Positions 1 to 7,731 of a DNA stretch of 15,126 bases are shown one piece after another. Under the pieces are notes generated by a model. The model saw only the letters and a list, made by a program, of their open reading frames with translations, was not told where the DNA came from and made no database searches. Position 1 is the first letter of the stretch. Every line of letters starts with the position of its first letter. Origin of the DNA: Pseudomonadota bacterium (lineage in GTDB: Bacteria; Pseudomonadota; Alphaproteobacteria; Rhizobiales; Xanthobacteraceae). Position numbers and translations under genes: made by a program. The stretch spans positions 1-15,126 of the forward strand of contig JAEWFG010000429.1 in assembly GCA_023388935.1 (NCBI GenBank), written 5' to 3'.

Positions 1-142
1 CCGTCGGAAGGATGATCGAGCAACATCGTCGTCTCCAGGTTGGATGGATTTTGCAACCTCAGTCTGGCCTCAGACTTGGTCGCTATCCACTCCCCATGGA
101 ATCTTCGCTGCGCTCGCAATGACGGAGGCCGTGGGGTCCTGA
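1..142. repeat. Gene-free edge with interspersed-repeat-like fragment
   Basis: No convincing gene is seen here. The segment from about 101 to 126, which reads like 'cttcgctgcgctcgcaatga' near its end, resembles the end of a short interspersed intergenic repeat that I remember from many Bradyrhizobium genomes. It lies just downstream of the stop codon of the RND permease gene, where such repeats are usually found. A periplasmic adaptor for that permease could lie further left, outside the window. The repeat assignment is from memory and was not checked by a search. Confidence 0.3.
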
Positions 143-3100
143 CTACTCCGCCGCGTCCTTCTGCTCTTCGCTCGCGGCCTCCGCCGGCGGCTTCTTCTCC
201 ATCCAGCGCGTGAGCAGGTTGGAGAAGCGGTCGAGGTAGAGATAGACGACGGGGGTCGTGAACAGCGTCAGCGCCTGGCTCACCAGCAGACCGCCGACCA
301 TGGCGTAGCCGAGCGGCTGGCGGATTTCGGCGCCGGTGCCGGTTCCGAGCATCAAGGGGACGCCGCCGAGCAGGGCCGCCATCGTCGTCATCATGATCGG
401 GCGGAAGCGCAGCAGCGCGGCCTGGCGGATTGATTGCTCCGGCGTCAGATGCTGCTCGCGCTCGGCGGCGATGGCGAAGTCCACCATCATGATGCCGTTC
501 TTCTTGACGATGCCGATCAGCAGAATGACGCCGATCAGGGCGATGAGGCTGAAATCGAAGCCGAAGATCATCAGGATCGCAATCGCGCCGACGCCGGCCG
601 ACGGCAGCGTGGACAGAATGGTCAGCGGGTGGATGTAGCTCTCGTAGAGCACGCCCAGCACCAGATAGACCACGACGAGTGCGGCAAGGATCAGCATCGG
701 CACGGTGCCGAGCGACTGCTGGAACGCCTGCGCGGTACCCTGGAAGCTCATCGACAGGGACGGCGGCGCGCCTATCCCGTCGACCGCGTGCAGCACGGCG
801 TCGGTGGCTTGTCCCAGCGCCACGCCCTCGGCAAGGTTGAAGCTGATCGTCACCGCCGGAAACTGGCCCTGATGCGCGATCGCGAGTGGCCGCACCGGCT
901 CGTCGGTCCAGCTGCAGACCACCGAGAGCGGCACCTCTTCGCCGGTCAGCGGCGACTTGATGTAGATCTTGTCGAGCGAGTCGAGCCTGCCCTGCAGAGC
1001 CGGCGTGATCTCGAGTATCACGTGATAGCTGTTGGTCTGTGTGAAATATTGCGCCACCTGGCGCTGGCCGAAGGCGTCGTAGAGCGTGTCGTCGATCAAT
1101 TGCGGCTGGATACCGTAGCGTGAGGCGGTGTCGCGGTTGATCTTGAGCTGCAGTGTCGTGCCTTCGGTCTGCTGGTCGGTGGCGACGTCGCGAAGCTGCG
1201 GCAGTCCTTTCATGCTTTCCAGGATCTTTGGCGCCCACTCGTTCAGCTCGTCGAGATTGGCATCCTGGAGCGTGAACTCGAACTGGGTGCGAGTGGCGCG
1301 GCCGCCGAGGCGGACATCTTGCGAGGCCTGCATATAGAGGCGTGCGCCCTCGACCTTGGCGAGCTTCGGCCGCAGCCGCGCGATGATCTGTTGTGCATTG
1401 GCGTCGCGCTCCCCGAGCGGCTTCAGCGTGACATACATGCGCCCCGAATTCAGCGCCGTGCCGCCCCCGCCGATGAACATTGCGATGGAGTCGACGGCAG
1501 GATCGGCCTGCACAATGGCATTGAGTTCCTCCTGCCGCCGCTCCATCTCGCTGAAGGAGATGTCCTGGGGCATTTCCGACACCGCAGTGAGGAAGCCGTT
1601 GTCCTGCTGCGGGAAGAAGCCCTTGGGGATCAGGATGAACAGCAGCGCCGACAGGGCGACGGTGCCGAAGAAGATGAGAAGCGTGACGAAGCTGTGGCGC
1701 AGCGCAAGGTCCAGCCCGCGCTCATAGGCGCCGAGCAGGCGCTCGAACATCCGCTCGCTCCACTGGTAGAAGCGGCCGCGGCGAGCCTCGTGGTCGGAGC
1801 GCAGGAAGCGTGAGGCCATCATCGGCGTCAGGGTCAGCGACACCACGAGCGAGACGAAGATCGCCATCGACAGCGTCACCGCGAACTCGCGGAACAGCCG
1901 GCCGATGATGCCGCCCATCAGCAGCAGCGGGATCAGCACGGCGACCAGCGAGACACTGATGGAGACGATGGTGAAGCCGATCTCGGCCGCGCCCTTGTAG
2001 GCGGCGGTGACCGGGCTTTCGCCCCGCTCGACATAGCGCGTGATGTTCTCCAGCATCACGATCGCGTCGTCGACCACGAAGCCGACCGCGATGGTCAACG
2101 CCATCAGCGAGAGATTGTCCAGCGAGTAGCCGAACACCCACATCAGCGAGCAGGCCCCGAGCAGCGCGAGCGGCACGGTGATGCTCGGGATGATGGTGGC
2201 CCAGAAGCTGCGCAGGAAGATGAAGATCACCATCACCACCAGCGCGATCGTGATCATGAGCGTGATCTGCACGTCGTCGACCGCGGCGCGGATGGTGATG
2301 GTGCGGTCGCTGATGATCTTGATCTGGATTGCAGGCGGGATCGCCGCGATCAGTCGTGGCAGCTTCTCCTTGATGCGGTCGACCGTGTCGATGACGTTGG
2401 CGCCGGGCTGCTTGAAGATCACCAGAAACACGCCGCGCTTGCCGTCGGCCCAGGCCGCCGTCTTCATGTCCTCCGGCCCGGACACGGCCTTGCCGATGTC
2501 GCGAACCCTCAAAGGCGCGCCGTTGCGGTAGGCGACGATGACGTCGTCCCAGGGCGGGGCCTCGAGCAACTGGTCGTTGGCGTAGATGGTGTAGGCGCGC
2601 CGGGTGCCGTCGATGTTGCCTTTCGGGCTGTCTGTGGTCGCGAGTGCGATCTGGCTGCGCACGTCCTCCAGCGACAGCCCCTTGGCGACCAGCTTGGCCG
2701 GATCGACCTGAATGCGCACCGAGGGCTTCTGCTGCCCGCCGACGAACACCTGCGCCACGCCTGGAAGCTGGCTGATCTGTTGGGCGAGCTGGGCGTCGGT
2801 GCGGTCGCTGACGGTGGTCAGCGGTAGGGTGTCGGAGGTCGCCGACAGGATCATGATCGGGGAGTCTGCCGGGTTGACCTTCCGATAGGTCGGCGGCGAG
2901 GGCAGGTTCTTCGGCAACTGGCCGCTCGCCGCGTTGATCGCGGCCTGCACGTCATTGGCGGCGGCATCGATCGGGCGGTTGAGATCGAACTGGATGGTGA
3001 TCGATGTCGAGCCGAGCGAGCTCGTCGAGGTCATCTGCGTGATGCCGGGGATCTGCGCGAGCTGGCGCTCGAGCGGCTGCGCCACGGAGGAGGCCATGGT

Positions 3101-3277
3101 TTCGGGGCTGCCGCCCGGCAGCGACGCGGAGACCTGGATGGTCGGAAAGTCGACCTGGGGCAGCGGCGCAACCGGCAGCAGAGGGTAGGCCACGAGGCCT
3201 ACGAAAAGGATACCCGCCATCAGCAGCGAGGTGCCGATTGGATAGCGGATGAATAGAGACGAGAAGCTCTCCTGCAT
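143..3277 (-). CDS. RND (HAE1) multidrug efflux permease, MdtC/MuxC-like
   Basis: Inner-membrane proton-driven drug exporter, the pump subunit of a tripartite RND system. From the chosen ATG at 3277 it has 1044 residues, close to E. coli MdtC (about 1025). It begins MQESFSSLFIRYPIGTSLL, with TM1 at about residues 12-32 followed by LPVAPLPQVDFPTI, a signature of the MdtB/MdtC branch. The proton-relay residues are present: Asp403-Asp404 in FVVDDAIV (TM4) and Lys926 in GIVKKNG (TM10). Two large periplasmic porter/docking loops separate the two six-helix halves. An in-frame TTG at 3367 would add 30 residues (KKRTFALGLSSAAP...) that no MdtC-like protein needs, so I prefer the internal ATG although its Shine-Dalgarno is weak. 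No adaptor or second RND gene lies upstream; they may lie left of the window or elsewhere. Family assignment is very sure; the substrate is unknown. Confidence 0.95.
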   Translation of the reverse strand: MQESFSSLFIRYPIGTSLLMAGILFVGLVAYPLLPVAPLPQVDFPTIQVSASLPGGSPETMASSVAQPLERQLAQIPGITQMTSTSSLGSTSITIQFDLNRPIDAAANDVQAAINAASGQLPKNLPSPPTYRKVNPADSPIMILSATSDTLPLTTVSDRTDAQLAQQISQLPGVAQVFVGGQQKPSVRIQVDPAKLVAKGLSLEDVRSQIALATTDSPKGNIDGTRRAYTIYANDQLLEAPPWDDVIVAYRNGAPLRVRDIGKAVSGPEDMKTAAWADGKRGVFLVIFKQPGANVIDTVDRIKEKLPRLIAAIPPAIQIKIISDRTITIRAAVDDVQITLMITIALVVMVIFIFLRSFWATIIPSITVPLALLGACSLMWVFGYSLDNLSLMALTIAVGFVVDDAIVMLENITRYVERGESPVTAAYKGAAEIGFTIVSISVSLVAVLIPLLLMGGIIGRLFREFAVTLSMAIFVSLVVSLTLTPMMASRFLRSDHEARRGRFYQWSERMFERLLGAYERGLDLALRHSFVTLLIFFGTVALSALLFILIPKGFFPQQDNGFLTAVSEMPQDISFSEMERRQEELNAIVQADPAVDSIAMFIGGGGTALNSGRMYVTLKPLGERDANAQQIIARLRPKLAKVEGARLYMQASQDVRLGGRATRTQFEFTLQDANLDELNEWAPKILESMKGLPQLRDVATDQQTEGTTLQLKINRDTASRYGIQPQLIDDTLYDAFGQRQVAQYFTQTNSYHVILEITPALQGRLDSLDKIYIKSPLTGEEVPLSVVCSWTDEPVRPLAIAHQGQFPAVTISFNLAEGVALGQATDAVLHAVDGIGAPPSLSMSFQGTAQAFQQSLGTVPMLILAALVVVYLVLGVLYESYIHPLTILSTLPSAGVGAIAILMIFGFDFSLIALIGVILLIGIVKKNGIMMVDFAIAAEREQHLTPEQSIRQAALLRFRPIMMTTMAALLGGVPLMLGTGTGAEIRQPLGYAMVGGLLVSQALTLFTTPVVYLYLDRFSNLLTRWMEKKPPAEAASEEQKDAAE

Positions 3278-3699
3278 GCCTGACACCACAAGCGGGCCGG
3301 CGCATCTTCTCCCCGTGCGCGTCGGAGCCGCGCTCGAGAGCCCGAGCGCGAATGTGCGCTTCTTCAACCCATGTGTTTGTTGATTGCTCCGGAACGTCGT
3401 CGGTCCGGGGCCGGCTTTATAAACGAAAGACTAATCCGTTCGCTCCGGCCCCGCGAACGGTTTCCTGCGCTGGATGCTTGAGACCTTTGTCGAAGGCTAC
3501 AGCGAGTTATGCGTTTTGCGCAGGTCGGAAACGGAGTGTTTTTCTCGGTTTTGGATTGTTGCGACGCCGTGTCTCATCTGTTTCGGCTCGCGTTACAAGC
3601 GGGAGAGGTATGATTGGGAACGATCGCTTCTTCCGCGCCGTTGTGCCATATCGAAATGGCATAACGCCTGCCGTTGTCACCGATTCGAGGATATGTCCG
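3278..3699. other. Divergent intergenic region, no gene seen
   Basis: This stretch separates the RND permease (leftward) from the two DUF3551-like genes (rightward) and must hold promoters for both. Open frames through it are extensions or shadows: the frame in phase with the first DUF3551-like gene runs back to 3352, but its translation (Arg/Ser/Cys-rich) is not protein-like. The region is locally less GC-rich, with AT-rich patches around 3417-3435 and 3537-3560, as expected for promoters. No confident -35/-10 pair was found. It contains the 28-bp inverted repeat listed separately. Confidence 0.5.
3639..3666. promoter_or_regulatory. 28-bp inverted repeat upstream of the DUF3551-like pair
   Basis: The arms CGTTgTGCCAT (3639-3649) and ATGGCAtAACG (3656-3666) are complementary at ten of eleven positions; the odd pair is G/T, which would be a wobble in RNA. 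The six-base centre is ATCGAA. It ends 33 bp before the ATG at 3700. Size, dyad symmetry and position suit an operator for a dimeric repressor, or a hairpin in the 5' leader. No poly-T follows, so it is not a typical intrinsic terminator. Its function is inferred. Confidence 0.4.
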
Positions 3700-3978
3700 A
3701 TGCGCCTGCCTCTCCTGACCCTCACCGCGATTGCCACGCTGTTTGTGGCGGCAGACGCCAGCGCCCAGACCTATGATCCGCGCTACCCGGTCTGCATGAA
3801 AGTCTATTCGCTGGGTGGCCGCGGTGGCGGTGGCGAGTTTTTTGACTGCTCCTTCACCTCGTTGCCGCAGTGCCAAGCCTCGGCTTCAGGCCGCGCCGCG
3901 AGCTGCGACCTCAATCCCTTTTATGCCTTCAACGAGCCGCCGCCGCCTCCGCCTCGCCGTCACAAGAAAGTGCATTAG
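3700..3978 (+). CDS. DUF3551-like small secreted protein (copy 1)
   Basis: Predicted 92-residue exported protein. The signal peptide is MRLPLLTLTAIATLFVAADASA with likely cleavage after Ala22 (ASA|Q). The mature part has four cysteines at 32, 50, 58 and 69 in the pattern PVC...DCS(F/Y)xSLxQC...SGRxxxCxxNP, which matches the DUF3551 family common in Bradyrhizobium. They could form two disulfides in the periplasm. A glycine run (GGRGGGG) sits in the first loop, and the C-terminus is a proline run followed by a basic tail (RRHKKVH). The ATG at 3700 is chosen because it opens the signal peptide and has GAGG at 3687-3690, nine bases upstream. The next gene is a paralogue only nine bases downstream. 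The molecular function of the family is unknown. Confidence 0.85.
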   Translation: MRLPLLTLTAIATLFVAADASAQTYDPRYPVCMKVYSLGGRGGGGEFFDCSFTSLPQCQASASGRAASCDLNPFYAFNEPPPPPPRRHKKVH

Positions 3979-3987
3979 CGATCGACG

Positions 3988-4281
3988 ATGCGACCTCCAG
4001 TGATATTCTTCCTGCGTCGCTCACTCGTCCTGATCGTAACCTCCGGCACATTGCTGACGGCCGCCCCGTCGCATTCCCAGACATTCGACCCTAGCCATCC
4101 CGTCTGCATGCACGTCTATTCCGGTGCGAACGGCGGTGGTGGCGAATGGTACGACTGCTCCTTCATGTCGCTACCGCAGTGCCGCGCGACGGCTTCTGGC
4201 CGTCCCGCGACCTGCGATCTCAATCCGTATTATCCCGTCCGCGCCCCGCAGCCGCGCCCGCGCCACAGGCGAAGCGGCTAG
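3988..4281 (+). CDS. DUF3551-like small secreted protein (copy 2)
   Basis: 97-residue paralogue of the preceding gene and surely in the same transcript, since only nine bases separate stop and start. The N-terminus MRPPVIFFLRRSLVLIVTSG is a signal peptide or anchor ending near SHSQ (about residue 30). Cysteines at 40, 57, 65 and 76 keep the spacing of copy 1 (17-8-11 against 18-8-11), with the same YDCSF, SLPQC and SGR...CDLNPYY blocks. The polyproline tail of copy 1 is replaced by an Arg/Pro-rich basic tail (PRPRHRRSG). No good Shine-Dalgarno precedes the ATG, suggesting translational coupling. It converges on the tctC-like gene with a 20-base gap; a five-bp GC hairpin (4274-4287) spans its stop codon but has no T-tract. 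Function unknown. Confidence 0.82.
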   Translation: MRPPVIFFLRRSLVLIVTSGTLLTAAPSHSQTFDPSHPVCMHVYSGANGGGGEWYDCSFMSLPQCRATASGRPATCDLNPYYPVRAPQPRPRHRRSG

Positions 4282-4301
4282 CGCCGCGCGATTACTGCGA
4301 A

Positions 4302-5282
4302 CTATTCCTTCCTGATCCCTGACAGTTCCACCACCTTGCGCCAGCGGTCGGTTTCTGCCGTCAGCATGCGGCCGAACTCGTTGGCATTGCCGTGCAACGG
4401 TATTGCGCCGAGCTCGGCGATGCGGGCCTTGATCCCGGCGTCGGACAGGGCCGTGTCAATCTCGCGATTGAGGAGATCGACGATCTCGCGCGGTGTGTCG
4501 TGCGGGGCGCCGACGCCGTAGAACGACGATGTCTCGTAGCCGGGAAGCGTGTTCGAGATCGGCGGCACGTCGGGCAAAATCTCCGAGCGCTCGCGCGTGG
4601 TGACGCCGAGCGCGCGCAGCTTGCCGGCGCGCACCAGCTCGAACGACGAGGTGACGTTGTCGAACATGCCCTGGATCTGGCCGCTCATCACGTCGGTCAG
4701 GCCTGGCGCCGAGCCGCGATAGGGCACATGAGTGAAGTGCACGCCGGCCAATGACTTGAACAGCTCGCCGGAGAGATGCAGCGACGTGCCGATGCCCGAG
4801 GAGGCAATCGACATCTTGCCGAGATTGGCCTTGGCGTAAGCGATGAAGTCGGCGACGCTCTTCACCGGCAGATCGTTGTTGACGACCAGCACCAGCGGAA
4901 TTCGCGCGACACCCGCGACCGGCGCGATGTCCTTGGCGAAATCGTAAGGCAGTGCAGGATCGAACGAGGCATTGATGGCGTTCGCGGTCGAGGTCAGCAG
5001 CAGCGTGTAGCCGTCCGCCGCGGACGTGATGACCGCCTGTGTCCCGATATTGCTGCCGGCGCCGGGCTTGTTCTCAACGACGAAGGTCTGGCCGAGCCGG
5101 TCGGACAGGCGCTGGCAGAGCAGCCGCGACAGCACGTCGGTGGCCCCACCCGGCGCATAGGGCACCACCCATTTCACGCTGTGTGACGGATATGACGGAT
5201 TGCCGATCGCGAAGGCGCGCGGCGCGGCGAGAGCGGCTGTGGAACAGGCGGCCGATCGGAGGAAAAATCTTCTGGTGATCAT
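4302..5282 (-). CDS. Tat-exported tripartite tricarboxylate (TctC/Bug) solute-binding protein
   Basis: Periplasmic binding protein of the Bug/TctC family, 326 residues from the ATG at 5282. These proteins capture small carboxylated solutes and may pass them to TctA/TctB membrane partners. The N-terminus holds a twin-arginine motif TRRFFLRS (residues 3-10), a short hydrophobic stretch and likely cleavage after APRAFA (residue 25). The mature protein starts with the family signature VKWVVPYAPGGATDVLSRLL, and later has the VPYRGSAPGLTDVMSGQI block typical of Bug proteins. An in-frame GTG at 5297 would add five residues; the ATG is preferred because GGGGA lies eight bases upstream. No tctA or tctB is adjacent, so it is an orphan like most Bug genes. 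The ligand cannot be deduced from sequence. Confidence 0.9.
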   Translation of the reverse strand: MITRRFFLRSAACSTAALAAPRAFAIGNPSYPSHSVKWVVPYAPGGATDVLSRLLCQRLSDRLGQTFVVENKPGAGSNIGTQAVITSAADGYTLLLTSTANAINASFDPALPYDFAKDIAPVAGVARIPLVLVVNNDLPVKSVADFIAYAKANLGKMSIASSGIGTSLHLSGELFKSLAGVHFTHVPYRGSAPGLTDVMSGQIQGMFDNVTSSFELVRAGKLRALGVTTRERSEILPDVPPISNTLPGYETSSFYGVGAPHDTPREIVDLLNREIDTALSDAGIKARIAELGAIPLHGNANEFGRMLTAETDRWRKVVELSGIRKE

Positions 5283-5307
5283 AATCCGTATCCCCACTCT
5301 CGCTGCA

Positions 5308-5335
5308 CCTCTCCCCTAGCCCACAAGGGGAGAGG
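5308..5335. repeat. Perfect 10-bp inverted repeat in the tctC-like leader
   Basis: CCTCTCCCCT (5308-5317) and AGGGGAGAGG (5326-5335) are perfectly complementary around the eight-base loop AGCCCACA. The hairpin starts 26 bp upstream of the tctC-like ATG, inside the divergent region with the acyl-CoA synthetase gene. Very similar 'ctctcccc...ggggagag' hairpins are scattered between genes in Bradyrhizobium, so this is probably a copy of a short intergenic repeat. It could also act in the leader by masking or exposing the start region. The repeat-family link is from memory. Confidence 0.5.
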
Positions 5336-5526
5336 GTAAGCATGACCGCTCGGCATCGTTCGCTTTGCTATCGCAAGAATCGGGCCAAGCCGCACGCCGA
5401 TCCGGTCGGCTTGGTAAAGGATGACTGGGGTTGATCGTCGGCTAACCCGGTTTTACCTTGTCTCTTAACACCTGGGCAGGGCGCGCGGGTCTAGTCTGAC
5501 GGAACCTGGCAGAGACCGCCCGAAAG

Positions 5527-7341
5527 ATGAATGATATGACTACCGGCGTCATGACGCAGCCGAAAGCCGCGCGCGCACCCTCGGCCTCGAAAATCTGGCT
5601 GAAGGCCATCGAGCTCACAGCGCGGATCGAGACGCTGCCGGGCCGTCTGTTCGCCGACGTCATCGACGATTGGGCGCAGCGGCAGCCCGATCGCATCGCT
5701 CTGGTCACGGACGACGCAGCTCTCAACTACGAAAGCCTGTCGAAGAGGATCAATCGCTACGCGCGCTGGACACGCGCGGTCGGTGTGGCCAGGGGCGACA
5801 CCGTTGCGCTGATCATGCCGAACGGCATCGACTATGTCGCTGCATGGCTTGGCATCAGCCGGGTGGGCGGCGTGGTGGCGCTGATCAACACCAAGCTCGT
5901 CGGGCAATCGCTTGCGCATTGCGTTGATGTCGCAAAGCCCGCTCACGTTATCGTCGCGCATGAGTTGGCGGAGACGCTCGACGGTGCATCGCCGCATCTG
6001 AAGACGCAGGCCAAGGTCTGGACCCACGGCGATGCCCGCAGCGAATGCGCGATCGACGTTGTGCTCACCGCACTCGATGACGGCCCGCTCTCGCCGGAGG
6101 AGCGCGGCGACGTCACCATCGACGACCGTGCACTGCTGATCTACACCTCCGGGACCACGGGCCTGCCGAAGGCCGCCAGCGTGAGCCACCGCCGCATCCT
6201 CAACTGGGGCTTTTGGTTTGCGGGCCTCACCGGCGCGACGTCCCAGGATCGCCTCTATGACTGCCTGCCGCTGTTCCACTCGGTCGGCGGCATCGTCGCA
6301 CCGTGCAGCATGCTCGCCGTCGGCGGGTCGGTGGTGATCGCGGAAAAATTCTCGGCCTCGAACTTCTGGTCCGACATCGTGCGGCATGAGTGCACGCTGT
6401 TCCAGTATATCGGCGAACTCTGCCGCTACCTGCTGAAGGCGCCGCCATCGGAATACGAGAACCGGCATCGCCTGCGGCTCGTCTGCGGCAACGGTCTGCG
6501 CGGCGACATCTGGGAGGATTTCCAGGATCGCTTCGCCATTCCCCGTATCCTCGAATTCTATGCGGCGACGGAGGGTAATTTCTCGCTGTTCAACGTCGAA
6601 GGCCAGCCCGGCGCGATCGGCCGTATTCCGCCACTGCTCGCGCACCGCTTTCCCGCGCGCATCGTCAAGCTCGACCCCGACAGCGGCGCGCCGGTGCGCA
6701 ACGAAGAGGGCCTTTGCATCGCCTGCGCCCGCGGCGAGGCTGGTGAAGCGGTCGGTCGCATCGGCGCCGCGGACGAGGGCGGCGGCCGCTTCGAGGGCTA
6801 TACTGACGCCGGTGAAACCGAAAAGAAAATCCTGCGGGATGTCTTTGCCAAGGGCGATGCCTGGTTCCGCACGGGCGATTTGATGCGGCTCGACGACAAG
6901 GGCTTCTTCCATTTCGTCGACCGCATCGGCGACACCTTCCGCTGGAAGGGCGAGAACGTCGCGACGTCGGAGGTGAATGATGCCGTGCGCGATTTCACCG
7001 GCGTGATCGATGCCACCGCCTACGGCGTCAGCATTCCCGGCGCCGACGGCCGCGCCGGCATGAGCGCGATCGTCGTGAACGGGGGTTTCGACATCGCCGC
7101 ACTGCCCGCACATCTCGCGCAGCGCGTGCCGGTGTACGCGCGTCCCGTCATCATCCGCATTTCGCACGAGCTCGATGCGACCGAGACGTTCAAGCAGAAG
7201 AAGGGCGACCTCGCGCGTGAAGGCTTCGATCCCGCTGCGATCTCCGATCCGCTGTTCATGCTTGACCCGACATCCGGCGCCTATGTCGCGCTGGATTCCG
7301 AACTGTACGCGCAGATCATCGACGGCTCGATCAGGCTTTAG
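5527..7341 (+). CDS. Long-chain acyl-CoA synthetase, FATP/VLACS type
   Basis: ATP-dependent fatty acid:CoA ligase of the ANL superfamily, 604 residues, of the bacterial FATP-like group rather than classical FadD. The adenylate-binding P-loop is YTSGTTGLPK (residues 206-215). The acyl-adenylate motif is YAATEGN (345-351) and the hinge motif is RTGD (448-451). The FATP signature DRIGDTFRWKGENVATSEV follows at about 460-478. The C-terminal catalytic lysine region is FKQKKGDL (Lys556/558/559), and the ending FDP..DPLF.L...Y..L is typical of the group. Starts at 5527, 5536 and 5551 are all in frame; GAAAG at 5522-5526 is nine bases before the ATG at 5536, so that start is a real alternative. It lies 144 bases upstream of an ACP-ligase-SDR set on the same strand and may supply it with activated acyl chains; that link is inference. 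Confidence 0.93.
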   Translation: MNDMTTGVMTQPKAARAPSASKIWLKAIELTARIETLPGRLFADVIDDWAQRQPDRIALVTDDAALNYESLSKRINRYARWTRAVGVARGDTVALIMPNGIDYVAAWLGISRVGGVVALINTKLVGQSLAHCVDVAKPAHVIVAHELAETLDGASPHLKTQAKVWTHGDARSECAIDVVLTALDDGPLSPEERGDVTIDDRALLIYTSGTTGLPKAASVSHRRILNWGFWFAGLTGATSQDRLYDCLPLFHSVGGIVAPCSMLAVGGSVVIAEKFSASNFWSDIVRHECTLFQYIGELCRYLLKAPPSEYENRHRLRLVCGNGLRGDIWEDFQDRFAIPRILEFYAATEGNFSLFNVEGQPGAIGRIPPLLAHRFPARIVKLDPDSGAPVRNEEGLCIACARGEAGEAVGRIGAADEGGGRFEGYTDAGETEKKILRDVFAKGDAWFRTGDLMRLDDKGFFHFVDRIGDTFRWKGENVATSEVNDAVRDFTGVIDATAYGVSIPGADGRAGMSAIVVNGGFDIAALPAHLAQRVPVYARPVIIRISHELDATETFKQKKGDLAREGFDPAAISDPLFMLDPTSGAYVALDSELYAQIIDGSIRL

Positions 7342-7485
7342 CGAAGCGAAAATGCGGAGATAGGTCCAATTTTATCTGAATTGTCCAAGAGGCCATTTAC
7401 TTCTTTCGGGTAAACAGCGCGGACCATGGGGAGGCGGTCATCAAGAGCCGCCGCAATTCGAACGATAACGAAAAGCGAGCCAGCC

Positions 7486-7731
7486 ATGCCGGTAAGGTCG
7501 AAGGTTATTGAAGCGATCAAGCAGATCGCCAAAGAGCAGCACGTCGCGCTTCCCGAACTCTCGGACGATCTGTCCCTGCACGAGACGGGCTTCGACTCGC
7601 TCGCCTTCGCAATCCTGGTGGCGCGCCTCGAAGACGAGACCGGCGTCGATCCCTTTACCATTTCCGAGGACGCACCGTTCCCCGTCACCGTGGGCGATTT
7701 CGTGCGGGCCTACGAAAATGTTCCCGCGTGA
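7486..7731 (+). CDS. Free-standing acyl carrier protein
   Basis: 81-residue acidic acyl carrier protein. The phosphopantetheine attachment serine is Ser38 in ETGFDSLAFA, a clear match to the LGxDSL motif on helix II. It is followed by the ACP-like ILVARLEDETGVDPF and a C-terminal helix VGDFVRAYEN. The length fits a stand-alone ACP. The ATG at 7486 is chosen because upstream in-frame sequence (from 7426, MGRRSSRAAAIR...) is basic and not ACP-like; GCGAG at 7475-7479 is a weak Shine-Dalgarno. The gene overlaps the following adenylate-forming ligase by 14 bases, and this pairing suggests the ligase charges this ACP. It diverges from the housekeeping AcpP consensus (GADSLDTVEL), so it is a dedicated accessory ACP. 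Its acyl cargo is unknown. Confidence 0.9.
   Translation: MPVRSKVIEAIKQIAKEQHVALPELSDDLSLHETGFDSLAFAILVARLEDETGVDPFTISEDAPFPVTVGDFVRAYENVPA

Noticed and set aside
434..1813. Plus-strand open frames (434-1123, 1319-1813) opposite the RND permease
   Set aside because: Low-complexity charged translations (repeated Asp/Gln/Arg/Glu) that shadow the codons of a clear RND gene.
3352..3699. Upstream extension of the first DUF3551-like gene to 208 residues
   Set aside because: The extra 116 residues are not protein-like, and they would bury the clear signal peptide that starts at 3700 behind a good ribosome site.
4274..4287. GC hairpin at the stop of the second DUF3551-like gene as a terminator
   Set aside because: The stem is only five pairs with no T-run, so there is no support for termination.
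5491..7167. 558-codon open frame on the minus strand opposite the acyl-CoA synthetase gene
   Set aside because: Its translation is Arg/Ala/Asp/His-rich with no domain, and it mirrors a gene with complete catalytic motifs. Long antisense frames are expected in high-GC DNA with strong third-position bias.
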